NCBI GenBank assembly: GCA_030038765.1
Contig: JASHRA010000190.1
Span: 1 to 11,108, forward strand
Reading direction: 5' to 3'
DNA from: Candidatus Dormiibacterota bacterium
GTDB taxonomy: Bacteria; Chloroflexota; Dormibacteria; Aeolococcales; Bog-877
Length of the DNA stretch: 11,108 bases
Position 1 is the stretch's first letter, and every line of letters starts with the position of its first letter. Positions 1-6,096 of the stretch are shown here, piece after piece. The notes beneath the pieces are model-generated. The model did no database searches and was not told the DNA's origin. It worked only from the letters and a program-made list of their open reading frames with translations. The position numbers and the translations under genes are program-made.

Positions 1-1161
1 GAGATCGCCGCCCGGGTGGGGGAGGTCCTGAGCCACCCCGTGCGCGTCGCCGACGGGTCGGAGATCGTGGTCAGCGTCAGCGTCGGCATGCTGGTCTCCA
101 AGTACGCGACCAGCGACGCCGAGGCCGTCCTACGGGACGCCGACATCGCCCTCTACGAGGCCAAGTCGGAGGGCAAGGGCCGCTTCGTCGAGTTCCGTCC
201 CAACCTGCACCAGCGGGCCATGGAGCGCATCCACGTGGAGACCGGGCTGCGCCTGGCCCTGGACCAGGACCAGCTGCGGCTGCGCTACCAGCCCATCCTC
301 AACGGTGTCGAGCACCGCCTGGTCGGCGTCGAGGCGCTGCTGCGCTGGAAGGACCCCGACCGGCCGGACGTGGTCGCGCCCCACGACTTCATCGACATCG
401 CCGAGGCCACGGGCCTGATCGTCCCCATCGGCCGCTGGGTCCTCTACGAGTCCTGCCGCCAGATGGCCGAGTGGGGCCGCGAGCGCCCCCTCATGAAGTC
501 GCTGCGGCTCTCCGTCAACGTCTCCGCCCGCCAGCTGCACCACGCCAGCCTGGTCGCCGACGTGCGCGGGGCGCTGGCCAGCTCCGGCCTCGACCCGAGG
601 CAGCTCATCCTCGAGGTCACCGAGAGCACCATCGTCCAGGACGTGGCCCACGCCTCCGCCCAGCTGGCCGCCCTCCGCCTGCTCGGGGTGCGCATCGCCA
701 TCGACGACTTCGGCACCGGGCAGTCCTCCCTGGCCCAGTTGCAGCACCTCCCCGTGGACGAGCTCAAGATCGACCGCTCGTTCCTGGAGCACCTCACCGA
801 CGGCTCCGCCAGCGCCGCCGTCGCCGAGAGCGTGGTCCAGCTGGGGCGAGCCCTCTCCCTGGCGGTGGTGGTCGAGGGGGTGGAGACGGCGGAGCAGGTC
901 AAGCTGCTGGAGTCGATGAGCAGCGACCCCCTGCTGCAGGGTTTCTTCTTCGCCGAGCCGCTCGAACCGGAGGCTCTGGAGGCCATGGTCAGCGGTGACG
1001 CGAGCCTCCTGGAGGAGCGTCCCAGCGCGTCGAGGCCGGGGCGTCGGTCCCGCGCCCGCGCCCCCCGGGCGGCCCTGGTCGAGGCGTCCCAGGAGCCCCA
1101 GGCCGGCGGTCCCGCCAGGCGCCGAGCGGCCCGGCCCGCGGCCGCCAGCGGCCCGGCCTGA
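1..1161 (+). CDS. GGDEF-EAL protein, c-di-GMP phosphodiesterase, 5' partial
   Basis: The reading frame is open from base 1, so the gene begins upstream; 386 residues are visible. Residues 1 to about 65 are the end of a GGDEF domain (the SVGM strand and a DADIALYEAKSEGKGR helix); the GGDEF signature itself lies outside the window. Residues about 75-325 form an EAL domain, which hydrolyses cyclic-di-GMP. The residues used for metal and substrate binding are present: Glu in EAL (111), Asn173 in SVNVS, Glu205 in EVTES, DDFGTG (235-240), Lys256 in LKID, Glu292 in EGVE and Gln313 before GFF. I therefore infer an active phosphodiesterase. A disordered Ala/Arg/Pro-rich tail of about 45 residues ends the protein. 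The sensor region is not visible. It converges with the minus-strand gene ending at 1173, only 11 bases away, with no clear terminator between them. Confidence 0.95.
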   Translation, partial: EIAARVGEVLSHPVRVADGSEIVVSVSVGMLVSKYATSDAEAVLRDADIALYEAKSEGKGRFVEFRPNLHQRAMERIHVETGLRLALDQDQLRLRYQPILNGVEHRLVGVEALLRWKDPDRPDVVAPHDFIDIAEATGLIVPIGRWVLYESCRQMAEWGRERPLMKSLRLSVNVSARQLHHASLVADVRGALASSGLDPRQLILEVTESTIVQDVAHASAQLAALRLLGVRIAIDDFGTGQSSLAQLQHLPVDELKIDRSFLEHLTDGSASAAVAESVVQLGRALSLAVVVEGVETAEQVKLLESMSSDPLLQGFFFAEPLEPEALEAMVSGDASLLEERPSASRPGRRSRARAPRAALVEASQEPQAGGPARRRAARPAAASGPA

Positions 1162-1172
1162 CCCAGGGCCCA

Positions 1173-1535
1173 TCAGCCGGAGGGAGGCCCCCCAGTCGGC
1201 TCCGGAGGGGACGATCTCGGCGCCCGGGCCGCCCAGGCGTCGCTGAGCAGCTCCTGCACCAGCTGCGGCTCGGCCCGGCGGAGGTCGACGACGAGGCAGG
1301 CGAGCCGACCGCCCCAGCGCAGCTCCCGGCAGCAGTCGGGTCGCTCCGCCGCCAGGGCGCGGATCTCCGGCTCGGGGACCATGACGCGCAGCTGCTGGGG
1401 ACCGGGCAGGGTGGCCAGGATCCGTCCCCGCACCCGGAAGGAGGGGAGGCCGTGGTGGTCCCGCTCGACCACGCCGGGCAGGGCGAGCGCGAGGGCCCTC
1501 ACCTGGGCCGCGCCCACCTCGCCGCCGCCCGGCAC
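1173..1535 (-). CDS. MmcQ/YjbR family protein
   Basis: This is a 120-residue protein matching the MmcQ/YjbR (DUF419) family in length and pattern. It has an N-terminal helix ending in ALALPGV, the stretch HHGLPSFRVRGRILATL, a hydrophobic LRVMVP strand, a Trp-Gly-Gly turn and a C-terminal helix LVQELLSDAWAARAP. The family has a small 'double-wing' fold once proposed to bind DNA; its biochemical role is not established. The open frame extends upstream to 1601, but that start would overlap the thioesterase by 50 bases. I chose the GTG at 1535 because GGGAG (1548-1544) lies 8 bases before it and it begins 16 bases after the thioesterase stop. A GTG at 1517 is an alternative. It is probably co-transcribed with the thioesterase. 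Confidence 0.8.
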   Translation of the reverse strand: MPGGGEVGAAQVRALALALPGVVERDHHGLPSFRVRGRILATLPGPQQLRVMVPEPEIRALAAERPDCCRELRWGGRLACLVVDLRRAEPQLVQELLSDAWAARAPRSSPPEPTGGPPSG

Positions 1536-1551
1536 GGCCCCGGCTCCCGCC

Positions 1552-2016
1552 TCAGGCTCCGCCGGTCCCGTGGAGTGAGCCGCCGCCGGCGCCCATATCA
1601 CGGGACCGGGAGGCGAGCTCGACCAGCTCCCGCGGGACGGCTGCCGGGCGGCCGTCGCGGAGCCGGAGCCAAACCCACTCGGTGCTGATCTCGGCGACCA
1701 GGACCCCGTCGGCCGGCCGCACGATGGTGGTCCGACGCTGGCCCCTGGCCCCCCGCACCATCTCCACCCGGACCGTGAGCTCCAGCTCGTCGCCGAAGCG
1801 GGCCGGCGCGTGGTAGGTGATCCGGTGGCCGCGGATCACCCAGTAGCCGCCGTGGGCCTCGGCCCAGCCCTGGCCGAAGCCGAGGGCCTCGGCGTGGCGC
1901 GCGGCCAGCTCCTCCGCGTAGTTGAGGTAGACGGCGTTGTTGACGTGCCCCTGGGCGTCGACCTCGTACTGCCGCACGGTCCAGCGGGCCGTGTAGACGA
2001 GCGGATCGGCAGCCAC
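1552..2016 (-). CDS. Acyl-CoA thioesterase, hotdog fold (4HBT/YbgC-like)
   Basis: This 154-residue protein has the 4HBT hotdog-fold layout. The N-terminal motif YEVDAQGHVNN (residues 17-27) followed by YLNYAEE carries the Asp20 expected as catalytic in YbgC-type thioesterases, then the central hotdog helix. Alternating strands follow (ITYHAPARFGDELELTVRV, RRTTIVR, VLVAEISTEWVWLRL). The likely reaction is hydrolysis of acyl-CoA or acyl-ACP in the cytoplasm; the substrate is not predictable. The start is GTG 2016, the only start available, because a TAA lies three codons upstream. No good Shine-Dalgarno precedes it, but a TAATAAT element ends 5 bases before it, so a leaderless message is possible. 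It reads divergently from the thiamine genes and leads the MmcQ/YjbR gene. Confidence 0.88.
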   Translation of the reverse strand: MAADPLVYTARWTVRQYEVDAQGHVNNAVYLNYAEELAARHAEALGFGQGWAEAHGGYWVIRGHRITYHAPARFGDELELTVRVEMVRGARGQRRTTIVRPADGVLVAEISTEWVWLRLRDGRPAAVPRELVELASRSRDMGAGGGSLHGTGGA

Positions 2017-2021
2017 CCGCC

Positions 2022-2028
2022 ATTATTA
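2022..2028 (-). promoter_or_regulatory. Possible -10 element for a leaderless thioesterase mRNA
   Basis: On the minus strand TAATAAT ends 5 bases before the GTG start at 2016, leaving no room for a ribosome binding site. Its last six bases match the TATAAT consensus at five of six positions. No convincing -35 is seen at the right distance. This is an AT-rich island in very GC-rich DNA. The placement would put transcription initiation on or next to the start codon, as in leaderless genes, which are common in high-GC bacteria. Confidence 0.35.
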
Positions 2029-2053
2029 GCTCGCCTGCGGCCCCTGCCCGCCC

Positions 2054-2082
2054 TCGGGATCCGGCCCGGGTCAACCTATACT
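2054..2082 (+). promoter_or_regulatory. Promoter of the TPP-riboswitch thiamine operon
   Basis: TATACT at 2077-2082 is a good -10 element. The hexamer 17 bases upstream (TCGGGA, 2054-2059) matches the -35 consensus only weakly. Initiation would fall near 2089, at the base of a GGGAG/CTCCC hairpin and about 16-20 bases before the riboswitch aptamer. Confidence 0.5.
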
Positions 2083-2088
2083 GGGCGC

Positions 2089-2103
2089 GGGAGAGCGGCT
2101 CCC
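2089..2103 (+). other. 5' leader hairpin before the riboswitch
   Basis: GGGAG (2089-2093) and CTCCC (2099-2103) form a perfect five-pair stem around the loop AGCGG. It would be at or next to the 5' end of the transcript if the TATACT box is the promoter. A stem at the 5' end often protects messages from decay; that role is inferred. Confidence 0.4.
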
Positions 2104-2104
2104 A

Positions 2105-2191
2105 GCTAGGGGTGCGCCGGCAGGGCGCTGAGAGGCAGTGGGCCAACCCTAATGACCGGATCTGGTTAGTACCAGCGTCGGGAAGCACCTC
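2105..2191 (+). promoter_or_regulatory. TPP riboswitch (THI element)
   Basis: The conserved core of the thiamine pyrophosphate aptamer is present in order: GGGGTGC (2109-2115), CTGAGA (2128-2133), ACCCT (2146-2150), GATCTGG (2159-2165), ACCAGCG (2171-2177) and GGGAA (2180-2184). Stems are visible by eye: P2 GGGT/ACCC (2110-2113 with 2146-2149), P3 GCGCC/GGCGC (2114-2118 with 2124-2128), P4 CCG/CGG (2156-2158 with 2179-2181) and P5 CTGG/CCAG (2162-2165 with 2172-2175). The closing stem P1 looks weak. It lies directly upstream of a permease gene and thiD, the expected targets. TPP binding normally lowers expression. The expression platform is described separately; no U-tract terminator is seen, so control is probably translational. 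Confidence 0.95.
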
Positions 2192-2227
2192 CTGCCGGGC
2201 ACCGGGCGGCGGCGCGCTGGCAGGGAG
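2191..2227 (+). promoter_or_regulatory. Riboswitch expression platform with masked Shine-Dalgarno
   Basis: CCTGCCGG (2191-2198), just after the aptamer, can pair with CTGGCAGG (2217-2224), eight pairs with one G-U, covering the start of the GGGAG ribosome binding site (2223-2227). The same CCTGCCGG is also a perfect eight-base complement of CCGGCAGG (2117-2124) in the P3 arm of the aptamer. The two pairings exclude each other, which suggests a translational switch: aptamer folding with TPP frees this strand to mask the ribosome binding site. This is inferred from pairing alone. Confidence 0.55.
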
Positions 2228-2233
2228 ATGGTG

Positions 2234-3733
2234 ATGGCCGACCGTGGAGCGGCCCGGGCCGCGCCCGAGCAGGGGGGGCGGAAGGGTCCGGGGGCGGGCG
2301 ACGACGAGTTCCTGCGCATAGAGCTGCGGGGTCTCGAGCCGGTTCCTCCCGAGCGCCGTCACGGCCGGCCGCGCGAGCTGTTCTTCATCTGGTCCGGCGC
2401 GCTGGCGGACTTCTTCTCGCTCTTCGCCGGTGCGCTCCTCATCTCGGCCGCGGGCCTCGGCTTCTGGGACGCCTGCCTGGTGCTGGTGGCGGGCGCCCTG
2501 GCCGGTGCCGCCTTCCTCGGTCTGCTCAGCATCACCGGGGTTCGCAGCGGCGCCCCCCAGATCGTGCAGTCGCGCATGGTGTTCGGTCGCCGGGGCGCCG
2601 CCATCGGCGGCCTGTTGACCATGCTCATCGCCATCGGCTGGTTCGCCTACGACTGCGCCATCGCGGTCAGCACCGCCAAGGCCCTGCCCATCCTCCGCCA
2701 CACGCCCCAGCCGGTGGAGCCGCTGCTGGTGGTCGCCATCGCCGGCTTCTCCTTCCTGGTCGCCGTCTACGGCCACCGCACCATCTCGGTCTTCCAGCAC
2801 GTGCAGGTCCCCGCCTTCCTCATCGTCTGCGGCGCCCTGGCCCTCTTCACGTTTCCCCGCTGGAACCTCACCCTCCAGAGCCGGCTCGCCCCCGGCGCCC
2901 ACTTGGCCGGGCTGGCCCTCGGCTTCACCCTCACCTTCGCCCTCATCGTCTCCTGGGTGACCTACGCCGCCGACTACTCCCGCTACCTCCCGAGCCGCTC
3001 CTCCGGGTCTCGGGTGGCGCTGGCCAGCGGCGGTGGCGGCGCCTTCAGCCTGGTCCTCTGCGGCCTGCTCGGGGCGGCCATCCAGACCAGCCACCCCTCG
3101 GCGCTGCTGCCCAACCTCATCGTGGCCTCGGTGCCGCTCCCCTTCGCCTACCTCTTTGCCGCCTTCATCGTGGTCGCCGAGCTCAGCTCCAACTACCTCA
3201 ACATCTACTCCGCTGCCCTCTGCGCGCTGGCCGTGGGCATCCGTCTGCGGCGCTGGCTGGCGGCCAGCGTCGTGGGCGTGGTCGGAGGCCTGCTGGCGGC
3301 GCTGGTCCTCTTCGCCGGGGTCGGCTTCCAGGGCAACTACGTCGAGTTCCTGACCCTCACCTACGTCTGGTTCCCGGCCTGGGGCCTCTTGGTGATCCTG
3401 GACTCCCTCTGGCGCCGCCGCCCCCTGGACCCGGGGGAGCTGGTGGCGCGACGCGGGTACTGGTACCAGGCGGGCTTCCGCTGGCCCATGGTGCTGGCCC
3501 TCTGCTGCGGGACCCTGGCCACGCTGCTCTTCTTCGACCAGCCCCCGCCGCCCGGCCAGTGGGGCTTCGTCTCGCCCCTGGCGCAGCACCTCTTCGGCAC
3601 CCTGCCGGCCGACCTCTCCGGCTGGGCTGGTGCCCTCACCACCTGGGTCTGCTACCTCCTGGTGCGGGCCTTCGAGCGTCGCCACCAGGGCGCCCCGGAG
3701 CGCGAGGCGCTGGCGCCGGGCGGCTGGCCGTGA
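2234..3733 (+). CDS. NCS1-family permease, probable HMP transporter (CytX-like)
   Basis: This is a polytopic inner-membrane protein of 499 residues with about 12 hydrophobic segments after a charged N-terminal tail of about 45 residues. NCS1 (nucleobase:cation symporter-1) features include FFIWSGALADFFS at the first membrane segment, SGAPQIVQSRMVFGRRG after the second, WFAYD, DYSRYLP (247-253) and NYLNIYSAAL (about 320-329). NCS1 proteins import nucleobases and related compounds. The TPP riboswitch upstream and the overlapping thiD downstream argue for the thiamine pyrimidine precursor hydroxymethylpyrimidine, as proposed for CytX. A cytosine or allantoin permease is the alternative. ATG 2234 is chosen because GGGAG (2223-2227) lies 6 bases before it; an in-frame ATG at 2228 abuts the GGGAG. 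The stop overlaps the thiD start by 4 bases. Confidence 0.88.
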   Translation: MADRGAARAAPEQGGRKGPGAGDDEFLRIELRGLEPVPPERRHGRPRELFFIWSGALADFFSLFAGALLISAAGLGFWDACLVLVAGALAGAAFLGLLSITGVRSGAPQIVQSRMVFGRRGAAIGGLLTMLIAIGWFAYDCAIAVSTAKALPILRHTPQPVEPLLVVAIAGFSFLVAVYGHRTISVFQHVQVPAFLIVCGALALFTFPRWNLTLQSRLAPGAHLAGLALGFTLTFALIVSWVTYAADYSRYLPSRSSGSRVALASGGGGAFSLVLCGLLGAAIQTSHPSALLPNLIVASVPLPFAYLFAAFIVVAELSSNYLNIYSAALCALAVGIRLRRWLAASVVGVVGGLLAALVLFAGVGFQGNYVEFLTLTYVWFPAWGLLVILDSLWRRRPLDPGELVARRGYWYQAGFRWPMVLALCCGTLATLLFFDQPPPPGQWGFVSPLAQHLFGTLPADLSGWAGALTTWVCYLLVRAFERRHQGAPEREALAPGGWP

Positions 3734-4629
3734 GCGCCCGGCCGCGGCCGCCGATCGTGGCCACCATCGCCGCCACCGACTCGGGCGGGGGTGCCGGGAT
3801 CCAGGCCGACCTCAAGGCCTTCGCCGCCTGCGGCGCCTACGGGGTCAGCGTCGTGGTCGCCCTCACCGCCCAGAACACCCGGGGCGTGCGCGCCCTGCGG
3901 GCGCTGCCCCTGAGCTTCATCTCGGAGCAGTTCCGGGCCCTGGACGAGGACCTGCGGCCGGTGGCGGCCAAGACCGGCATGCTGCTCTCGGCCCATCACA
4001 TCGAGCGCGTCGCTAGGGAGCTGCGCCGCCGCTCCTGGGCCCCGCTGGTGGTCGACCCGGTGATGGTGGCCAAGAGCGGCGACCGCCTGCTGGCGGAGGA
4101 CGCCATCGATGTCCTGCGCCGACGCCTGCTGCCCCTGGCCGCCGTGGTCACCCCCAACTGGCCCGAGGCAGCCGAGCTGGCGGGGCTGCCGGTGCGCACC
4201 GAGGAGGAGGCGCTGCGTGCCGGGCGGGCCATCGCGGGCATGGGAGCGCGGGTCGTGGTGGTCAAGGGGGGCCACTCGCCGGGGGCTCCGGTGGACCTGG
4301 TCCTGGAGCCGACGGGGGTCACCCGGCTGCTGGCCGAGCGCGCCCCGGGGCGCCACACGCACGGGACCGGGTGCACGTTCTCGGCCGCCATCGCCGCCTT
4401 CCTCGGCTGGGGCCTGGACCCGCTGGTCGCGATCAGCCGAGCCAAGCGCTACGTGACCCGGGCCATCCAGGAGGCGCCCGGGCTGGGGGGCGGGCACGGA
4501 CCCTTGGAGCACTTTCCCCAGGACTGGCCCCGCGACCCGCGGCAGCCCCTGCCGGCGGGCGCCGGCGGCGATATCGAAGGCTTGCCCGACGCCGGGCCCG
4601 GGCTACACTCAGGACCCGACCGAGGTTAG
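3730..4629 (+). CDS. thiD: Hydroxymethylpyrimidine/phosphomethylpyrimidine kinase
   Basis: ThiD phosphorylates HMP to HMP-phosphate and then HMP-pyrophosphate, the pyrimidine half of thiamine, in the cytoplasm. Ribokinase-fold signatures are clear: ATDSGGGAGIQADLKAF (15-31), KTGML (81-85), VVDPVMVAKSGDRLL (107-121), TPNWPEA (141-147), VVVKGGH (176-182) and HTHGTGCTFSAA (209-220) with the anion-hole GTGC and its Cys. The usual C-terminal GGGHGPLEHF is at 253-262. The start GTG 3730 overlaps the permease stop in GTGA, so translation is probably coupled. At 299 residues it is longer than the usual 260-270; about 37 Pro/Gly-rich residues after HF match no ThiD feature, and their coding sequence contains the promoter of the next gene. 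The pair salvages imported HMP under TPP control. Confidence 0.95.
   Translation: MSARPRPPIVATIAATDSGGGAGIQADLKAFAACGAYGVSVVVALTAQNTRGVRALRALPLSFISEQFRALDEDLRPVAAKTGMLLSAHHIERVARELRRRSWAPLVVDPVMVAKSGDRLLAEDAIDVLRRRLLPLAAVVTPNWPEAAELAGLPVRTEEEALRAGRAIAGMGARVVVVKGGHSPGAPVDLVLEPTGVTRLLAERAPGRHTHGTGCTFSAAIAAFLGWGLDPLVAISRAKRYVTRAIQEAPGLGGGHGPLEHFPQDWPRDPRQPLPAGAGGDIEGLPDAGPGLHSGPDRG
4582..4609 (+). promoter_or_regulatory. Promoter inside the 3' end of thiD
   Basis: TTGCCC (4582-4587) and TACACT (4604-4609) are separated by 16 bases; each matches the housekeeping consensus at four of six positions. The spacer contains the perfect palindrome CCGGGCCCGG (4592-4601), which could bind a regulator or simply reflect GC richness. 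Initiation would fall near 4616, about 25 bases before GTG 4641, separating the downstream genes from riboswitch control. Confidence 0.5.
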
Positions 4630-4633
4630 GAGG
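4628..4633 (+). promoter_or_regulatory. Strong ribosome binding site deciding GTG 4641
   Basis: AGGAGG lies 7 bases before GTG 4641 and overlaps the thiD stop codon TAG (4627-4629). It fixes the start of the small membrane protein, whose frame is open much further upstream. Confidence 0.85.
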
Positions 4634-4640
4634 AGCGGCG

Positions 4641-5192
4641 GTGAAACTTCGTCACAAGCAGGGTTCGGTGGAGCGGCTCACCAGCACCGCCGGGGACGCC
4701 GCCGGCGCGGTCGCGGAGATCGTGGGCACATCGGTGCGCAACGCCGGCTCGGCGGTCGGCCAGCAGGTGCCGGAGATGGCGGGGCGCATCGCGGGCCAGG
4801 TCCAGCCGGTCGCCGAGACGGCCCAGAAGCGGGCCGCCGACGTGGCAGCGGCGGCCCGGGAACGGTCCGCCGACTTCGCAGAGAAGGTGGTCCAGGCCGC
4901 CTACGAGGCCACCAAGTCGCTGCCCAAGGACACCCGCAAGAAGGTCGAGGGATCCCTGCGCAAGACCGGCATCGAGCCCCCCAAGCAGCGGCGGCACATC
5001 CCCCGCGTCTGGCTCGCGGCCGGCGTCCTGGCCGCCGCCGGGGTCGCCTTCCTCTTCTCGGGAACGGTCCAGGACCGCGTCTACGACCTGGTCGACCGCA
5101 TCCGTGGCGAGGACGACACCGACGAGATGTTCGGCTTCCCGCCGCCCAGCGACGGCGACTCGGGGGGCGAGGCCGGCGACTCCTCCCAATAG
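4641..5192 (+). CDS. Single-pass membrane protein with amphipathic helical region
   Basis: I do not recognise a family for this 183-residue protein. Residues about 10-105 are rich in Ala, Val, Gln, Glu and Arg, with no Pro-Gly breaks over long stretches. They read as continuous amphipathic helix, possibly coiled coil (VAETAQKRAADVAAAARER, DFAEKVVQAAYEATK), recalling LEA-like, YtxH-like or apolipoprotein-like repeats. A basic stretch PPKQRRH precedes one membrane segment at about 122-140 (VWLAAGVLAAAGVAFLFSG). The tail is acidic and disordered (GEDDTDE, then Ser/Gly/Asp-rich). The basic patch before the segment suggests an N-terminus in the cytoplasm and the acidic tail outside. A strong AGGAGG fixes the GTG start. 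It begins 11 bases after thiD, has its own likely promoter, and is probably co-transcribed with the CPBP gene 25 bases downstream. Confidence 0.75.
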   Translation: MKLRHKQGSVERLTSTAGDAAGAVAEIVGTSVRNAGSAVGQQVPEMAGRIAGQVQPVAETAQKRAADVAAAARERSADFAEKVVQAAYEATKSLPKDTRKKVEGSLRKTGIEPPKQRRHIPRVWLAAGVLAAAGVAFLFSGTVQDRVYDLVDRIRGEDDTDEMFGFPPPSDGDSGGEAGDSSQ

Positions 5193-5217
5193 CTGACCCG
5201 GGACCCGGTCCGCGGCC

Positions 5218-6093
5218 TTGACCGCCAGCCCGACCGCGGCCGGGGTCCGCCGGCGCCGGCTCGAGCTGGGGCGCTGGGACCGCCTCCTGGTGATCCTGGC
5301 CGGCGCCTCGGCGGTGATGCTGGTGCCGCGCCTCTTCGGCGACCCGCTGAGCGTCGACCCCGACGCCTGGCGGCTGACCGCCTACTTCGCCGCCGTCACG
5401 GCGGGTGCTGCGGCCCTGCCCCGGCTGCGCTCCTCGCTGCCCCTCGACCTGGCCCTCCTGGGGATGGCGCTGCCCTACTCCGCATCGATGTGGCTGCTCG
5501 GCTACGACGGTCCCCTGGGCGGGCTGCTGGGTCCTGCCTACGGCCTTGCCCGCAACGTCTGGTCCGGCCTCGCCTGGGCCCTGCTGGCGGTGCTGGTCGC
5601 CATCGTCTACCACCGCCTCTGCCCGGACGCTGGCATGCGGATCCTGACCCGGCCCGGCTGGACCGCCCTGGGCCTCGGCCTCGGAGGCAGCCTCCTCTTC
5701 CTGGCCGTCGCCTTCCTGCTCCCGGGGCCCCTGATCGGGCGGGAGGGCGTGCCGCTGCTCTCGCTCTCCGGCGGGGCCGGGCTCAGCTACGGGATCGCCA
5801 ACGCGACCAGCGCCATCGGGCAGGAGATCCAGTTCCGAGGCGTGCTCCTCTCCGCACTGGAGCGGGAGCAGCCGGCCCGCGTGGCCGTCCTGACGCAGGC
5901 GGCCATCTTCTCCCTGGCCCACGTGGTGGTGGCCGGACCCGCCGCCGACCTGATCCCGGTGGTGCTGGTCCTGGGCCTTCTCTGGGGCTGGATGACCCAG
6001 CGCAGCGGGAGCCTTTGGCCGGCGGCGCTGGGCCACGTCGTGGCCGACCTCTTCCTCCTCACCGCCCTGGTCAGCGGGCTCTACGGGGGCTGA
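5218..6093 (+). CDS. CPBP (CAAX protease/Abi) family membrane protein, altered active site
   Basis: This 291-residue polytopic membrane protein has the three motifs of the CPBP/Rce1-like metalloprotease family in its C-terminal half. Motif 1 is QEIQFR (202-207) where the family has EExxxR. Motif 2 is FSLAH (231-235). Motif 3 is HVVAD (273-277), in the context LWPAALGHVVADL, where HxxxN is common and HxxxD is a variant. The first Glu of EExxxR is the proposed catalytic base in Rce1, so Gln202 may mean loss or change of proteolysis; the two His are kept. About seven or eight membrane segments are visible. The start is TTG 5218: an in-frame TGA lies at 5194-5196 and no earlier ATG, GTG or TTG exists. 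The ribosome binding site is weak. The family processes membrane proteins or peptides; the substrate is unknown. The next gene starts 3 bases after the stop. Confidence 0.85.
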   Translation: MTASPTAAGVRRRRLELGRWDRLLVILAGASAVMLVPRLFGDPLSVDPDAWRLTAYFAAVTAGAAALPRLRSSLPLDLALLGMALPYSASMWLLGYDGPLGGLLGPAYGLARNVWSGLAWALLAVLVAIVYHRLCPDAGMRILTRPGWTALGLGLGGSLLFLAVAFLLPGPLIGREGVPLLSLSGGAGLSYGIANATSAIGQEIQFRGVLLSALEREQPARVAVLTQAAIFSLAHVVVAGPAADLIPVVLVLGLLWGWMTQRSGSLWPAALGHVVADLFLLTALVSGLYGG

Positions 6094-6096
6094 TCC

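Noticed and set aside
1138..1172. GC-rich stem GGCCG/CGGCC near the end of the EAL gene, considered as a terminator between convergent genes
   Set aside because: It is five pairs inside coding sequence without a T-run; many such stems occur by chance at this base composition.
1598..3685. A 695-codon minus-strand open frame antisense to the permease
   Set aside because: It is a low-complexity Gly/Glu/Ala/Arg sequence created by high GC content, and it overlaps the well-supported thioesterase and permease genes.
5193..5217. GGACC-C-GGTCC symmetry between the small membrane protein and the CPBP gene, considered as a terminator or operator
   Set aside because: The arms are only five bases with a one-base centre in GC-rich DNA, and no T-run follows; chance is sufficient.
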